Shown piece after piece: positions 44,144 through 53,061 of a stretch of 64,000 nucleotides of DNA (position 1 is the first letter of the stretch; every line of letters starts with the position of its first letter). Source of the stretch: Chloroflexota bacterium (GTDB lineage: Bacteria > Chloroflexota > Anaerolineae > Anaerolineales > Anaerolineaceae); the NCBI GenBank assembly GCA_016838895.1, contig JAEKNU010000016.1:1-64000 (forward strand), written 5' to 3'. The position numbers and the translations under genes were made by a program. Below the pieces are notes generated by a model, which saw only the letters and a list, made by a program, of their open reading frames with translations, had not been told where the DNA came from and searched no databases.

Positions 44144-44922
44144 GCATTGCGCCAGATTTGATACAATGCCAGATTCCCGGATTTCCCATCCGAGTACCAG
44201 GTCTTTTCAATCAAAAAGCCGCTCTGCTGTGCCAGTTCATGCAATTCAGCTTCAGTGAACAGGTGAACATAGCGCTGGCCCACTTGCTCCTCCTGTCCGG
44301 GTAAACTAAAGCGCCAATCCAGGATTGTGTCTCCAGTTTCCAATTGCTGCTCATCAATCCCTGCATCAGAAGCCTGCAAGCGGCGTTCCATTAGTTTTGC
44401 GCTATTCTGGAACTGCCACTCGGAGTGAATGAATATACCATCTGATTTTAATAGCCTGTGAACATGCTCTAGTATTTTCACGCGTGCTTGCGCCCCAGGA
44501 ACATGGTGCAATGCAGCAAAACTCAAAATGCCATCAAATTGTACAGACGGCTTAGAAAATATCTCATTGCAAACATCAGCAAGCTCAATCGGCCATGGAT
44601 CATCTGTCAGGCCGGATTTCAAATAGCGCAAGGTCAGTTCATCCGTTTCCAGGCCTGCTGTTAATTGGCGGGCATGCTCCAGTAATTCATCACTGAAATC
44701 CAATCCGATATAACTACCCTTGCGTTGTTGCTCTGCCCATAATTTGCCTAACGCGCCATTCCCGCAGCCTAAATCCAGCCAATTGCCATGTCTGGGAATT
44801 TCATCCATTAATCCCCGAATACCAGGCTGTAGGCGCATACGGGTGGCCGCAAAGGCACCAGCGAATGTCTGGTAAAATTGGTCATTGAGAGCAGTGAGCT
44901 GATTTTGCGTTTGCTGATTCAT
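44140..44922 (-). CDS. Class I SAM-dependent methyltransferase
   Basis: 260 residues. Motif I NWLDLGCGNGALGKLWA, motif II SYIGLDFSDELLEHARQL, and FDGILSFAALHHVPGAQARVKILEHVHRLLKSDGIFIHSEWQF cover the SAM-binding core. Substrate unknown. TATAAT (44934-44929) lies six bases before the ATG at 44922 with no Shine-Dalgarno, so the transcript appears leaderless and I prefer this start over the ATG at 44940. Divergent from the Elp3 gene. Confidence 0.82.
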   Translation of the reverse strand: MNQQTQNQLTALNDQFYQTFAGAFAATRMRLQPGIRGLMDEIPRHGNWLDLGCGNGALGKLWAEQQRKGSYIGLDFSDELLEHARQLTAGLETDELTLRYLKSGLTDDPWPIELADVCNEIFSKPSVQFDGILSFAALHHVPGAQARVKILEHVHRLLKSDGIFIHSEWQFQNSAKLMERRLQASDAGIDEQQLETGDTILDWRFSLPGQEEQVGQRYVHLFTEAELHELAQQSGFLIEKTWYSDGKSGNLALYQIWRNA

Positions 44923-44972
44923 ATTTGAATTATAAGGCATGCTGGATTATTTGTAGAAAGTTGGATTGAGCG

Positions 44973-46589
44973 ATGAGAAATATTGAAAAATGGATGAAAG
45001 CCAGGGAACTGACCCCCGAAAAAATCGTCATGGCACGCGTGATTTTGGATGAAATACGCGCCGGTCGTGATGTACTGGAAGCCATCCGTGCCAATCCTTT
45101 ACCTGTCGTAGGCCATCTTGGCAAACACACACTGGTTGGCGTTTATCGTCACCTAGTGGAAACGGGGGAATGGCAGGAAGACGAGACCTTTCTGCGCAAA
45201 ATTCGCATGAAACCCAGCCGCACCCTTTCCGGTGTGACCACCGTAACCGTACTAACCAAACCACACATCTGCCCCGGACAGTGCATTTTTTGCCCGGATG
45301 ACGAGCGTATGCCCAAAAGCTATCTACCCGATGAACCCGGTGCAGCACGTGCTTTTCAGAATGCTTTTGATCCTTACATGCAGGTTAAGTCCCGTCTGGA
45401 TGCCTACTACGCTGTAGGACATCCCACAGATAAAATTGAATTGCTCATCCTGGGTGGTACCTGGAGTGCTTATCCGCGAGACTATCAAGAATGGTTCATT
45501 AAACGTTGTTTTGATGCCATGAACGAGGAAGAATCCGCAATTCTGGCCGAAGCGCATCACAAGAACCAGAATGCCAAACACCGCAATGTGGGCCTGGTCA
45601 TTGAAACACGCCCGGACCAGATTGACCCGCATGAAATACGCTGGTTACGGCAAATGGGCGTTACCAAAGTACAGCTTGGCGCGCAAAGCCTGGATGATCG
45701 TATTCTGGCCTTGAACCAGCGCGGACATACCCCTGCAGATACATTAAATGCAACAGCACTTCTACGGGCTGCTGGTTTCAAAATCGTTTTGCATTGGATG
45801 CCCAATCTATTAGGTGCTGATCCGCAAAGTGACCGCGTTGATTTTGCGCGCTTATGGCAATCCGCGACAGATGGCCTGGGATACTGTCCCGATGAACTCA
45901 AGATTTATCCCACCCAACTGCTGGAAGAGACTGCACTGTATGACATTTGGAAAAAAGGACAATACCAGCCGTATAGTACCGATACCCTGATTGATCTGAT
46001 CGCCGAGATCAAACCCAGTGTGCCTGAGTACTGCCGCATCAACCGCGTCATTCGCGATATTCCCTCAAATCATGTCGTGGAAGGTAATAAACGCACCAGC
46101 CTGCGTCAGGATATTTCCGAGGTTGTCAAAGAGCGAGGCAGTGTCTGCCGCTGTATCCGCTGTCGTGAAGTGCGCCATCAAAAGGTCAATGTTGACGAAT
46201 TAGCTTTCGAGGATTTTGTTTACCATCCGGCTCACAGTGAAGAACATTTTCTCTCTTACGTTACATCTGATGATAAATTAGCAGGTTACCTGCGCCTGTC
46301 ATTCCCCACTGAAAATGCGCCAAAAACCGGTATGCCCGATCTGGATGGCGCAGCCATTATTCGCGAGGTACATGTCTATGGCCAGTCTGTGCCTGTTGGC
46401 GAAGAGCAATCCGGCGCAGCGCAGCATATTGGCCTGGGCACCGAATTATTGCAAATCGCCGAGCGCCTGGCTGCCAAAAATGGATACAAACGTATGGCTG
46501 TCATCGCCGCCATTGGCACGCGTGAATACTACAGCGGACGCGGTTTTGAAAACAGTGAGCATTATATGGTTAAGGAATTGGAAAAATAA
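44973..46589 (+). CDS. Elp3-family radical SAM/acetyltransferase (tRNA U34 modification)
   Basis: 538 residues. The radical SAM cluster is HICPGQCIFCPDD (Cys100, 104, 107), followed by ELLILGGTWSAYP and the TIM-barrel strands VGLVIETRPDQIDP and VTKVQLGAQSLDD. The C-terminal third is a GNAT fold (AAIIREVHVYGQSVPVG, HIGLGTELLQIAERLAAKNGYKRMAVIAAIGTREYY with the acetyl-CoA loop). Elp3 in archaea and eukaryotes adds carboxymethyl to wobble uridine; bacterial copies in Chloroflexota are known. The last residues and the Cys-rich CRCIRCREVRHQ zinc-type motif are conserved. Cytoplasmic. Confidence 0.93.
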   Translation: MRNIEKWMKARELTPEKIVMARVILDEIRAGRDVLEAIRANPLPVVGHLGKHTLVGVYRHLVETGEWQEDETFLRKIRMKPSRTLSGVTTVTVLTKPHICPGQCIFCPDDERMPKSYLPDEPGAARAFQNAFDPYMQVKSRLDAYYAVGHPTDKIELLILGGTWSAYPRDYQEWFIKRCFDAMNEEESAILAEAHHKNQNAKHRNVGLVIETRPDQIDPHEIRWLRQMGVTKVQLGAQSLDDRILALNQRGHTPADTLNATALLRAAGFKIVLHWMPNLLGADPQSDRVDFARLWQSATDGLGYCPDELKIYPTQLLEETALYDIWKKGQYQPYSTDTLIDLIAEIKPSVPEYCRINRVIRDIPSNHVVEGNKRTSLRQDISEVVKERGSVCRCIRCREVRHQKVNVDELAFEDFVYHPAHSEEHFLSYVTSDDKLAGYLRLSFPTENAPKTGMPDLDGAAIIREVHVYGQSVPVGEEQSGAAQHIGLGTELLQIAERLAAKNGYKRMAVIAAIGTREYYSGRGFENSEHYMVKELEK

Positions 46590-46595
46590 TTGATA

Positions 46596-46645
46596 TTTCA
46601 ACCCACGTAGGTGTAATTCATGAATTACACCTACGTGGGTTGAAA
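46596..46645. repeat. 50-base perfect palindrome
   Basis: Two 25-base arms (46596-46620, 46621-46645) match perfectly with no loop; the centre reads ATTCATGAAT. It lies seven bases beyond the Elp3 stop and is followed by nine A, not T, on the plus strand. It resembles in form the GTAGGGGCGA-type REP palindromes scattered in bacterial genomes (from memory). Confidence 0.8.
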
Positions 46646-46679
46646 AAAAAAGAGGCTGGTTGAAATTCAACCAACCTCA
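46645..46679 (-). terminator. Terminator of the lipoprotein gene
   Basis: Stem 46653-46665 with 46667-46679 (one mismatch); on the minus strand it is followed by nine T. It is 21 bases after the stop at 46701. Confidence 0.8.
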
Positions 46680-46700
46680 AAACTTCACTCTTTCTTTTAC

Positions 46701-47624
46701 TTATCGAATCCAGTAACTCATCTCTTCCAAACGGTATGAAAAATCCTCAGCTCCACCCGGTTTGATAAACACACCGAAAAAGCCGCCAGGGAAGGTGGCA
46801 TCATTATATTCCTCAACCAGATAACCGTTAATGTAGAATTTCATTTTCTCGCCTTGGGTCAACACTCCCAGACGGTTGGTTTGATTACTGCCCGTCAGAA
46901 TGGCATCAGATGATTTAAACCACACCAAAGTGGTTGCCTTGGAAATTTTCCCATCCCACATAGACAATTTATATTGACCGTCACAGGAAACGCCAAAGAA
47001 ATATCCTCGATCTGCTTCACTACGAATCGGTACGCGGAACATAATACCATAAAGGTCTTTACCGACACAGCTCTCTGAGCGGAAGGTACCTTCAATATAC
47101 AGATTCGAACCGCCATCCACAGCAGGCAAACGCCAGCCGGCTGAATCACCTTCGGTTTTCATCAGCATATAGCCGTCTTTAATTTCATTGGAAGAGTAAT
47201 CGTCCTTACCCACAACCCAAACCCATTGATCACCTGCCTTAAACAGATCTGTGGAACTAGGATCACCCAACTGTAAACGCGGGTCCGATTCAGGAGGAAT
47301 TGCCGTAGGCGGTAAAGTTGCTGTCGGCATAGGTGTGTCGGTAGGCAGAGGTGTCATTGTTGGTAATGGGGTTTTGGTCGCTGAGGTTTCAGTCGGCTCC
47401 TCAGTGCCCTCTTCTGCTAGCGTTGGTGTTGCGCTGGCCATTTCTTGTTGCGGATCTAAACTCTCCACAGGAAAAGGGGCCTCCACTTCTGATGTGGGTG
47501 CGTTTGTAAGAATTTGTGCCACGCGTGTGGAAAGGTCCACATCTTCTTCAGCGGGTGCCTGCGCAAAAAAACTGCACCCTGCTAACAGGAAAATAACGAT
47601 CAAACCCAAAATTATCTTTTTCAT
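46701..47624 (-). CDS. Lipoprotein with Thr-Pro linker and concanavalin-like C-terminal domain
   Basis: 307 residues. Signal with lipobox LLAGC (Cys17). A Thr/Pro/Glu-rich linker (about 60-115, ATKTPLPTMTPLPTDTP) separates the anchor from a ~185-residue beta-sandwich (GWRLPAVDGGSNLYIEGTFRSESCVGKDLYGIMFRVP, KMKFYINGYLVEEYNDATFPGGFFGVFI). The last part resembles the laminin-G/concanavalin-like DUF1080 fold, which often binds glycans. Surface-exposed binding protein is the best guess. Confidence 0.72.
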   Translation of the reverse strand: MKKIILGLIVIFLLAGCSFFAQAPAEEDVDLSTRVAQILTNAPTSEVEAPFPVESLDPQQEMASATPTLAEEGTEEPTETSATKTPLPTMTPLPTDTPMPTATLPPTAIPPESDPRLQLGDPSSTDLFKAGDQWVWVVGKDDYSSNEIKDGYMLMKTEGDSAGWRLPAVDGGSNLYIEGTFRSESCVGKDLYGIMFRVPIRSEADRGYFFGVSCDGQYKLSMWDGKISKATTLVWFKSSDAILTGSNQTNRLGVLTQGEKMKFYINGYLVEEYNDATFPGGFFGVFIKPGGAEDFSYRLEEMSYWIR

Positions 47625-47713
47625 TCATCTACTCCTCGGCGGTACCATCTGCCTTGCATAAAATTCTACCCTAATAGTTGCAATAGATGTGCCAACCCCA
47701 AATTGTTGTAATA

Positions 47714-48199
47714 TTATTGCTTATATCCTATCATACGCAAGAAATTTTTGCGCCAGGCAATATCATCATCACCTTCTACACCCAAAGGTTTATCTCCGTC
47801 AATCACACCAATAATGCCCCTGCCTTCCCCTTCTGATGCGATGATCACATTGGTTGGATTCGCTGTTGCACAAAAGATATTCACAACTTCCGGCACATCT
47901 TTCAGTAAGCGTAATATATTAATTGGATAGTACCCATCTCCTAAAAAGAGGATAAAGCTGTGCCCGGCACCAATAGCCAGGGCATTGTCCTGTGCCATTT
48001 TGATCAGATCATCGTTTGTCCCTGACCAACGGATTAAACGCTTTCCAGATGCTTCACAAAAAGCTAGACCAAATTGAATACCAGGGACTGTATTAACCAA
48101 AACTTCATGGATATCCTCAACTGTTTTGATAAAATGGGAATTACCTAATATAAAATTTGTCTCTAGTGGTTTTTGAATTTGAACCAGGCTTAATTCCAT
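47714..48199 (-). CDS. Adenosine-specific kinase (DUF355 family)
   Basis: 161 residues. GIQFGLAFCEASGKRLIRWSGTNDDLIKMAQDNALAIGAGHSFILFLGDGYYPINILRLLKDVPEVVNIFCATANPTNVIIASEGEGRGIIGVIDGD spans the conserved core of DUF355, whose members were shown to phosphorylate adenosine. AGGAGATAG precedes the ATG at 48199. It stands alone on the minus strand. Confidence 0.85.
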   Translation of the reverse strand: MELSLVQIQKPLETNFILGNSHFIKTVEDIHEVLVNTVPGIQFGLAFCEASGKRLIRWSGTNDDLIKMAQDNALAIGAGHSFILFLGDGYYPINILRLLKDVPEVVNIFCATANPTNVIIASEGEGRGIIGVIDGDKPLGVEGDDDIAWRKNFLRMIGYKQ

Positions 48200-48421
48200 G
48201 ATCTATCTCCTCTTTTGATATAATCCATAAATATTATGTACTTATTGAATTTGATAACCACAAGTTAACACATTTTATTTTAAAATAAGCTATTGGAAAC
48301 ATCAATTCAATCCGATAACATAAATGCAATCATTGTACGATCTCTTTATTGAAACAGGTATTATCTTTTTTATAAACATAAACGACAACATTATTTATCA
48401 GGTTTCAGAAAGGAGTAAACT

Positions 48422-48586
48422 ATGCCCTGGTCAGTTGGTGTACCAATAGGATTATTAGTAGCTTTATGCGGTGCCATTCTTTACTATGCATCGAAGAAAT
48501 TTAAAAAACTCGCAGGATATCTAATCGGCGGCGGGATCATTTTTGCAATCCTGACTGTTTTGGGTGTTTTTCTCTTTTTGGTATAA
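48422..48586 (+). CDS. Small two-helix membrane protein (54 aa)
   Basis: Read directly: MPWSVGVPIGLLVALCGAIL, then a basic turn YYASKKFKKLAGY, then GGGIIFAILTVLGVFLFLV. Two membrane helices with a Lys-rich loop. AAAGGAG lies six bases before the ATG, which supports translation. Too short for family assignment; upstream region 48200-48421 shows no other gene. Confidence 0.65.
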   Translation: MPWSVGVPIGLLVALCGAILYYASKKFKKLAGYLIGGGIIFAILTVLGVFLFLV

Positions 48587-48655
48587 ATCATTTAATGCGT
48601 ATAATTAATTGTATCCCATCCTTTCCTGATATACTCAGGAAAATAGTGACCGGAT

Positions 48656-49114
48656 ATGAAACCTATCAACGTCCCAAAAATACGCTGCCTCATCTCACGA
48701 TTCTTGATTGGTCTTGTATTAGTTTCCAATCTTGAAAGCGCTTTTGCGTTCTTTCTTAAACCTGAACTTTTCAATTCTGCATATGAATTAAGCGGTATTC
48801 CTGGACAAGCTGCCATTCGTGGATTCGCGATTCTTTTTTTTATGTGGAATATCCCCTATGTATTTGCCTTGATTCACCCTCTCAAAAATCATCTTTCCCT
48901 CATCGAAGCCATTCTCATGCAATTCGTCGGTCTAATCGGTGAATCATGGCTGATTACTCAAATTCCCCTTCAACATAGTTTATTACGCAGTTCTATCTAT
49001 CGCTTTATCATCTTTGATGGTGCAGGTCTGTTATTATTGTTCCTGGCAGCCGGTGTAATTGTTCCGCTAACAAAACGATTTCGTCCCGCCAACTCCGGTT
49101 CAATTGAGTCCTGA
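48656..49114 (+). CDS. Small integral membrane protein
   Basis: 152 residues with four hydrophobic segments (LIGLVLVSNLESAFAFFL, GFAILFFMWNIPYVFALI, ILMQFVGLIGESWLITQI, GAGLLLLFLAAGVIVPLT), a layout seen in small DoxX-like or uncharacterised membrane proteins. It ends four bases before the sensor kinase start, so it probably belongs to the two-component operon. No motif recognised. Shine-Dalgarno weak. Confidence 0.6.
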   Translation: MKPINVPKIRCLISRFLIGLVLVSNLESAFAFFLKPELFNSAYELSGIPGQAAIRGFAILFFMWNIPYVFALIHPLKNHLSLIEAILMQFVGLIGESWLITQIPLQHSLLRSSIYRFIIFDGAGLLLLFLAAGVIVPLTKRFRPANSGSIES

Positions 49115-49117
49115 TTC

Positions 49118-51304
49118 ATGATAATTGAAAAGGTATCTACCTCCTACAAACCCTGGAAAAATACGATCTTTATTACAATCGGCTTGTATATCGCCTTGTA
49201 TATTGCCTGGTTATTCTTTGGTCGAGAGTTGGCTTTTGAACGTTTCCTGATTGGAAACATCAGTATGACTTTTACTTCATTGGTTGCTTTTGCTGCAACT
49301 GCCTGGGTCACCACGCAACTGAATAAAGGCCCATCATTGCAAGCCTGGAAGTATTTATCCTTTGGTTTACTGATTTGGACCATCGCCGATGCCATGCGTT
49401 TATTTTCTTTACTACCATGGCATACTACAATCTCTGTGGATTTATTGAGAAATTTTCTGATACTGCTCGGTTTTCTTCCCATCTGGATGGGACTGTTGAC
49501 TTATCCGCGTATCAGGCAAATTACGCACAACCAAATCCATCACTGGATTAATATCACAGTAACCACTACTGCTGTCGTCACCCTGATCTGGATTATTGTT
49601 ATTGCACCTCTGCAAGCCTTAAACACCCCGCAAAAATTGCTTTCTCTGGCAGCATACTTACCAATCGCAGATCTGTTGACATTGATCTTACTGATGATCC
49701 TTTTTTTGCTTTCCGATGCACGAAAATCTTCCGGATCATTAACCTGGTTCAGCCTGGGCATTGTGGCTTATTTATTTTCTGATTTAACCTATGCACGGTT
49801 ACTAACTCAGATTGGCTATGAAGTTGGCAGCATACTGGATATCGGCTGGATCATCGGGGATATGCTTTTTCTTTTTGCTGCACTTTCAATACTGCAAAAG
49901 ACATCCACAATATATCAACACTTACGCAATGAGTTTTTCTCACGCTTACAATCCTTACTACCCTTTTTGTCGATTATTGCTTTAGCCTGGTATGCACTCA
50001 TCGAATGGTGGATTATCGGTATATTCAACGCCCTGGGATTATGGGTTACTTTTTTGCTCTCGTTAGCCATGATTGTACGTCAGGCCATGCTAGCCGGAGA
50101 AGTATCCATCCGTCAATACGCCAGCCTGGTGAATAGTATTGCCGAGGCAACTTTCGTTTGTGACGAAAACGGTAATCTGCAATTGATCAATCCGGCCTTT
50201 GTTGCATTGACCGGTATCCAACCCTCACCCAAAATCGCTGAATTAAATATATCCACAATTTTTAGCGGAAAATCTGCCTGGCAGAAATTACTCAAAGAAG
50301 CCACCATCAACGGATGGACGAATGAATTATTCCTGAATCGACCAAATGGCAATGATATTCCGGTTTCTTTATCCTTACGGCCCATTCATCCAAAAGAGGA
50401 TCGCCGTTTGGTCATTGCCGGTACAGTTTTTGATTTAAGTGAACAAAAACAACAGCAAGGCGAATTACAAAAAGCCAACGAACAAATCATGGAGGATCGT
50501 AAAGTGTTGGAACAGCTCAACACCCAATTGGAAAATATGGTCGTTGAACGCACCCAGGATTTACAATTGGCTTATCAACAACTTGAACAGCAGAACATCA
50601 CTTTGCAAAATCTCGATCAAATCAAATCCGATTTTGTTTCCATGGTTTCCCATGAATTACGTGCCCCACTTACCAACATCAACGGCGGCATCGAATTACT
50701 TCTCTCGTCGCAATCTCAACCAGAGGGCACACAACATAAATTGCAGTTAGTACAAAAAGAAATTAATCGCCTGACACACTTCGTTGAAACCATTTTAGAT
50801 CTATCCGCATTAGATGCAGGTAAGCTACCTCTATATCCAATGCCGCTGCAATTTGATTCCTTTATTGAACAATTCAAAGAGGCATTTCAACATCAACATC
50901 AAACCGAGCGAATTCAATGGCAAATGCCAATCGAATCCCCATTGTTATATGTTGATGATCATGCACTACATAGCATATTGTTCCATATACTGGATAATGC
51001 GATAAAATACGCTCCAGAGGGTGACATAAACGTTACAGCAGAAGCACAATCCGATGTACTGGTCATCTATATCGAAGATCAGGGTCCAGGTATCGCTGAA
51101 GATGTGCTTCCTTTGCTTTTTGAACGCTTTTTTCGCCCCAATTCGCAAGATTCACAATCCGTCTATGGCTATGGATTGGGACTCTATATCGTCAAACGCT
51201 TAACTGAAGCCATGCAAGGCACGATTTCTGTCAAAAACCGAGAGCCCCACGGGGTAATCTTTAGTCTGAGTTTACCGCTCTTTCAGGAGGGCATAGAAGA
51301 ATGA
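49118..51304 (+). CDS. Multi-pass membrane sensor histidine kinase with PAS domain
   Basis: 728 residues. Residues 1-330 form about nine or ten membrane segments (for example TIFITIGLYIALYIAWLFF, LTLILLMILFLLS), then PAS (SIAEATFVCDENGNLQLINPAFVALTGI), a coiled coil (LQKANEQIMEDRKVLEQLNTQLENMV), HisKA with phospho-His near 511 in FVSMVSHELRAPL, and HATPase motifs HILDNAIKYAPEG, EDQGPGIAED, FERFFRPN and GYGLGLYIVKRL. The stop overlaps the response-regulator start (ATGA). The membrane part probably senses an envelope or lipid-phase signal. Confidence 0.9.
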   Translation: MIIEKVSTSYKPWKNTIFITIGLYIALYIAWLFFGRELAFERFLIGNISMTFTSLVAFAATAWVTTQLNKGPSLQAWKYLSFGLLIWTIADAMRLFSLLPWHTTISVDLLRNFLILLGFLPIWMGLLTYPRIRQITHNQIHHWINITVTTTAVVTLIWIIVIAPLQALNTPQKLLSLAAYLPIADLLTLILLMILFLLSDARKSSGSLTWFSLGIVAYLFSDLTYARLLTQIGYEVGSILDIGWIIGDMLFLFAALSILQKTSTIYQHLRNEFFSRLQSLLPFLSIIALAWYALIEWWIIGIFNALGLWVTFLLSLAMIVRQAMLAGEVSIRQYASLVNSIAEATFVCDENGNLQLINPAFVALTGIQPSPKIAELNISTIFSGKSAWQKLLKEATINGWTNELFLNRPNGNDIPVSLSLRPIHPKEDRRLVIAGTVFDLSEQKQQQGELQKANEQIMEDRKVLEQLNTQLENMVVERTQDLQLAYQQLEQQNITLQNLDQIKSDFVSMVSHELRAPLTNINGGIELLLSSQSQPEGTQHKLQLVQKEINRLTHFVETILDLSALDAGKLPLYPMPLQFDSFIEQFKEAFQHQHQTERIQWQMPIESPLLYVDDHALHSILFHILDNAIKYAPEGDINVTAEAQSDVLVIYIEDQGPGIAEDVLPLLFERFFRPNSQDSQSVYGYGLGLYIVKRLTEAMQGTISVKNREPHGVIFSLSLPLFQEGIEE

Positions 51305-51981
51305 ACGAAAAAATACTACTGGTGGATGATGATCCAACCTTGATTCAATTTGTGGCTGAATTTCTCTCCAATGATGGTATGCAGATTTTCCAGGCTGCTA
51401 ATGGACAGGAAGCCTTGCGTCTTGCCTATATGGAGCACCCTGACCTGGTGGTACTGGATGTAATGATGCCGGGCATGGACGGCTGGGAAGTGACCGCTCG
51501 TTTACGTGAAATGGCAGATATCCCAATCATCCTGATCACCGGAAAAACTTCTGAGGCGGATAAATTACGCGGCTTCAAATTAGGTATTGATGATTATGTC
51601 ACCAAACCTTTTAGTTTTGCCGAGCTTTCTGCCAGAATCCGCGCCGTATTAACCCGCATCAGCCGCACACCACTGGATGAACAAGTAGTTCAGTTCGGGA
51701 AATGTAAACTGGATATCCCGCGCCGCGAACTAAAAATCAACGGTGAGTTGGTTTCCCTGACCCCCACTGAATATCGATTACTAGAAGTGCTGGCTCAAAA
51801 CCGTGGACATGCAGTTTCGGAAAACGAATTGGTGCAGGCTATTTGGGGTAACAATCGCCAGGAGGATTCTTCTGTTGTGCGACGCTATATTTGGTTGCTG
51901 CGCCGAAAAATTGAAGATGATCCTTCTTCACCCAGCTGGGTGATTACTGTGCGTGGCTTTGGCTATCGTCTGGAATTATAA
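51301..51981 (+). CDS. OmpR-family response regulator
   Basis: 226 residues. Receiver with acidic LLVDDD, phospho-Asp53 in VVLDVMMPGMDGWEV, and IDDYVTKPFSFAEL. Winged-helix output domain (LTPTEYRLLEVLAQNRGHAVSENELVQAIWG and SSVVRRYIWLLRRKIEDDP). Translationally coupled to its kinase. Regulon not visible. Confidence 0.93.
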   Translation: MNEKILLVDDDPTLIQFVAEFLSNDGMQIFQAANGQEALRLAYMEHPDLVVLDVMMPGMDGWEVTARLREMADIPIILITGKTSEADKLRGFKLGIDDYVTKPFSFAELSARIRAVLTRISRTPLDEQVVQFGKCKLDIPRRELKINGELVSLTPTEYRLLEVLAQNRGHAVSENELVQAIWGNNRQEDSSVVRRYIWLLRRKIEDDPSSPSWVITVRGFGYRLEL

Positions 51982-52065
51982 GAATCCTGTCTGAAAGATT
52001 ATTTCCCACTTGAAACAAGGTATAATCGCAGGGCATAAACCAAATTCTGACAACGGACGGCTTCA

Positions 52066-53061
52066 ATGCGTTTTGAAATCCACAATACCTTTCCCGATCA
52101 ATACGCCCAAGAATGGGACACATTATTAAAAGAAAGTGTTTATAATCTGCCTTTCTTAAAATATCAATATCAAAAACTCTGGTGGCAAAGCCGCGGGGCT
52201 GGTGAATGGAGCCTGGACGCACGTTTGCTGCTAATTACCGCCCATCAGGATCAGCAACTGGTTGGTGTCGCCCCGCTGTTTATTACCCCGGATGGGTTCA
52301 TCCGTCTGCTTGGCAGCATTGAAATTACCGATTACCTGCATGTCATTGTCAAAGAGCAGCATCTTGAAGAATTTATTACCGGTGTGTTTCAGGAACTAGC
52401 AAATCTGGAATGGCAATCTCTTTTACTGCAAAATATCTTCGATGATGCAGCCCTGATTCCAGCAATCGAACAGGCTGCCCAGGCTGCTGGCTGGCAATAC
52501 TCACTCGAGCCATTAGAAGTTGCCCCATCCATTTCATTGAATGGTGACTGGGAAGCGTATCTTGCAAATGTAAAAAAGAAACAACGCCACGAAATTCGTC
52601 GTAAACTGCGCCGGGCAGATGAATCTGAGCTGCAAGTAATTTTCAAATTCATCAACGAGGAAGCTGAAATTCCCCAGGCCATGCAGCATGTTTTCACGCT
52701 CATGCGCCATGATGCAGATAAAGTGAATTTCCTCACCCCACAAATGGAAACATTCTTTGAACAATTGGCATTATGGGCACATCAAGAAGGCATCTTAAGC
52801 CTGGCTTTCCTTGAAATCAATGGGCAACCAGCCGCCTGCAACTTCAGCTTTGATTATGATAATCAGATCTGGTTGTATAACTCAGGCATCAGCCCCGAAT
52901 ATCAGCAGCTCTCCCCCGGTTGGGTCATTCTGGGAAAACTGATTCAATGGTGTGCCGAACAGGGAAAAACACGCTTTGATTTTATGCGCGGTGACGAGGA
53001 ATACAAATATCGTTTTGGCGCTGCAAATCGCCACTTGGTACAGTTGACCATCTCTCGCTAA
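52066..53061 (+). CDS. GNAT/FemAB-like acetyltransferase (CelD/BcsL type)
   Basis: 331 residues. The C-terminal GNAT fold of this group is visible: YLANVKKKQRHEIRRKLRRADESELQVIFKF, HQEGILSLAFLEINGQPAACNFSFDYDNQIWLYNSGISPEYQQLSPGWVILGKLIQWCAEQGKTRFDFMRGDEEYKYRFGA. Proteins of this type N-acylate sugar or amino-acid units in envelope polysaccharides. The N-terminal half (EWDTLLKESVYNLPFLKYQYQKLWW) is the usual partner half. The gene overlaps the convergent WD40 lipoprotein by four bases. TATAAT occurs near 52020. Confidence 0.8.
   Translation: MRFEIHNTFPDQYAQEWDTLLKESVYNLPFLKYQYQKLWWQSRGAGEWSLDARLLLITAHQDQQLVGVAPLFITPDGFIRLLGSIEITDYLHVIVKEQHLEEFITGVFQELANLEWQSLLLQNIFDDAALIPAIEQAAQAAGWQYSLEPLEVAPSISLNGDWEAYLANVKKKQRHEIRRKLRRADESELQVIFKFINEEAEIPQAMQHVFTLMRHDADKVNFLTPQMETFFEQLALWAHQEGILSLAFLEINGQPAACNFSFDYDNQIWLYNSGISPEYQQLSPGWVILGKLIQWCAEQGKTRFDFMRGDEEYKYRFGAANRHLVQLTISR

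Noticed and set aside
46645-46654. Plus-strand A run after the 50-base palindrome taken as a plus-strand terminator
   Set aside because: An intrinsic terminator needs T after the stem; these are A on the plus strand and serve the minus-strand hairpin instead.
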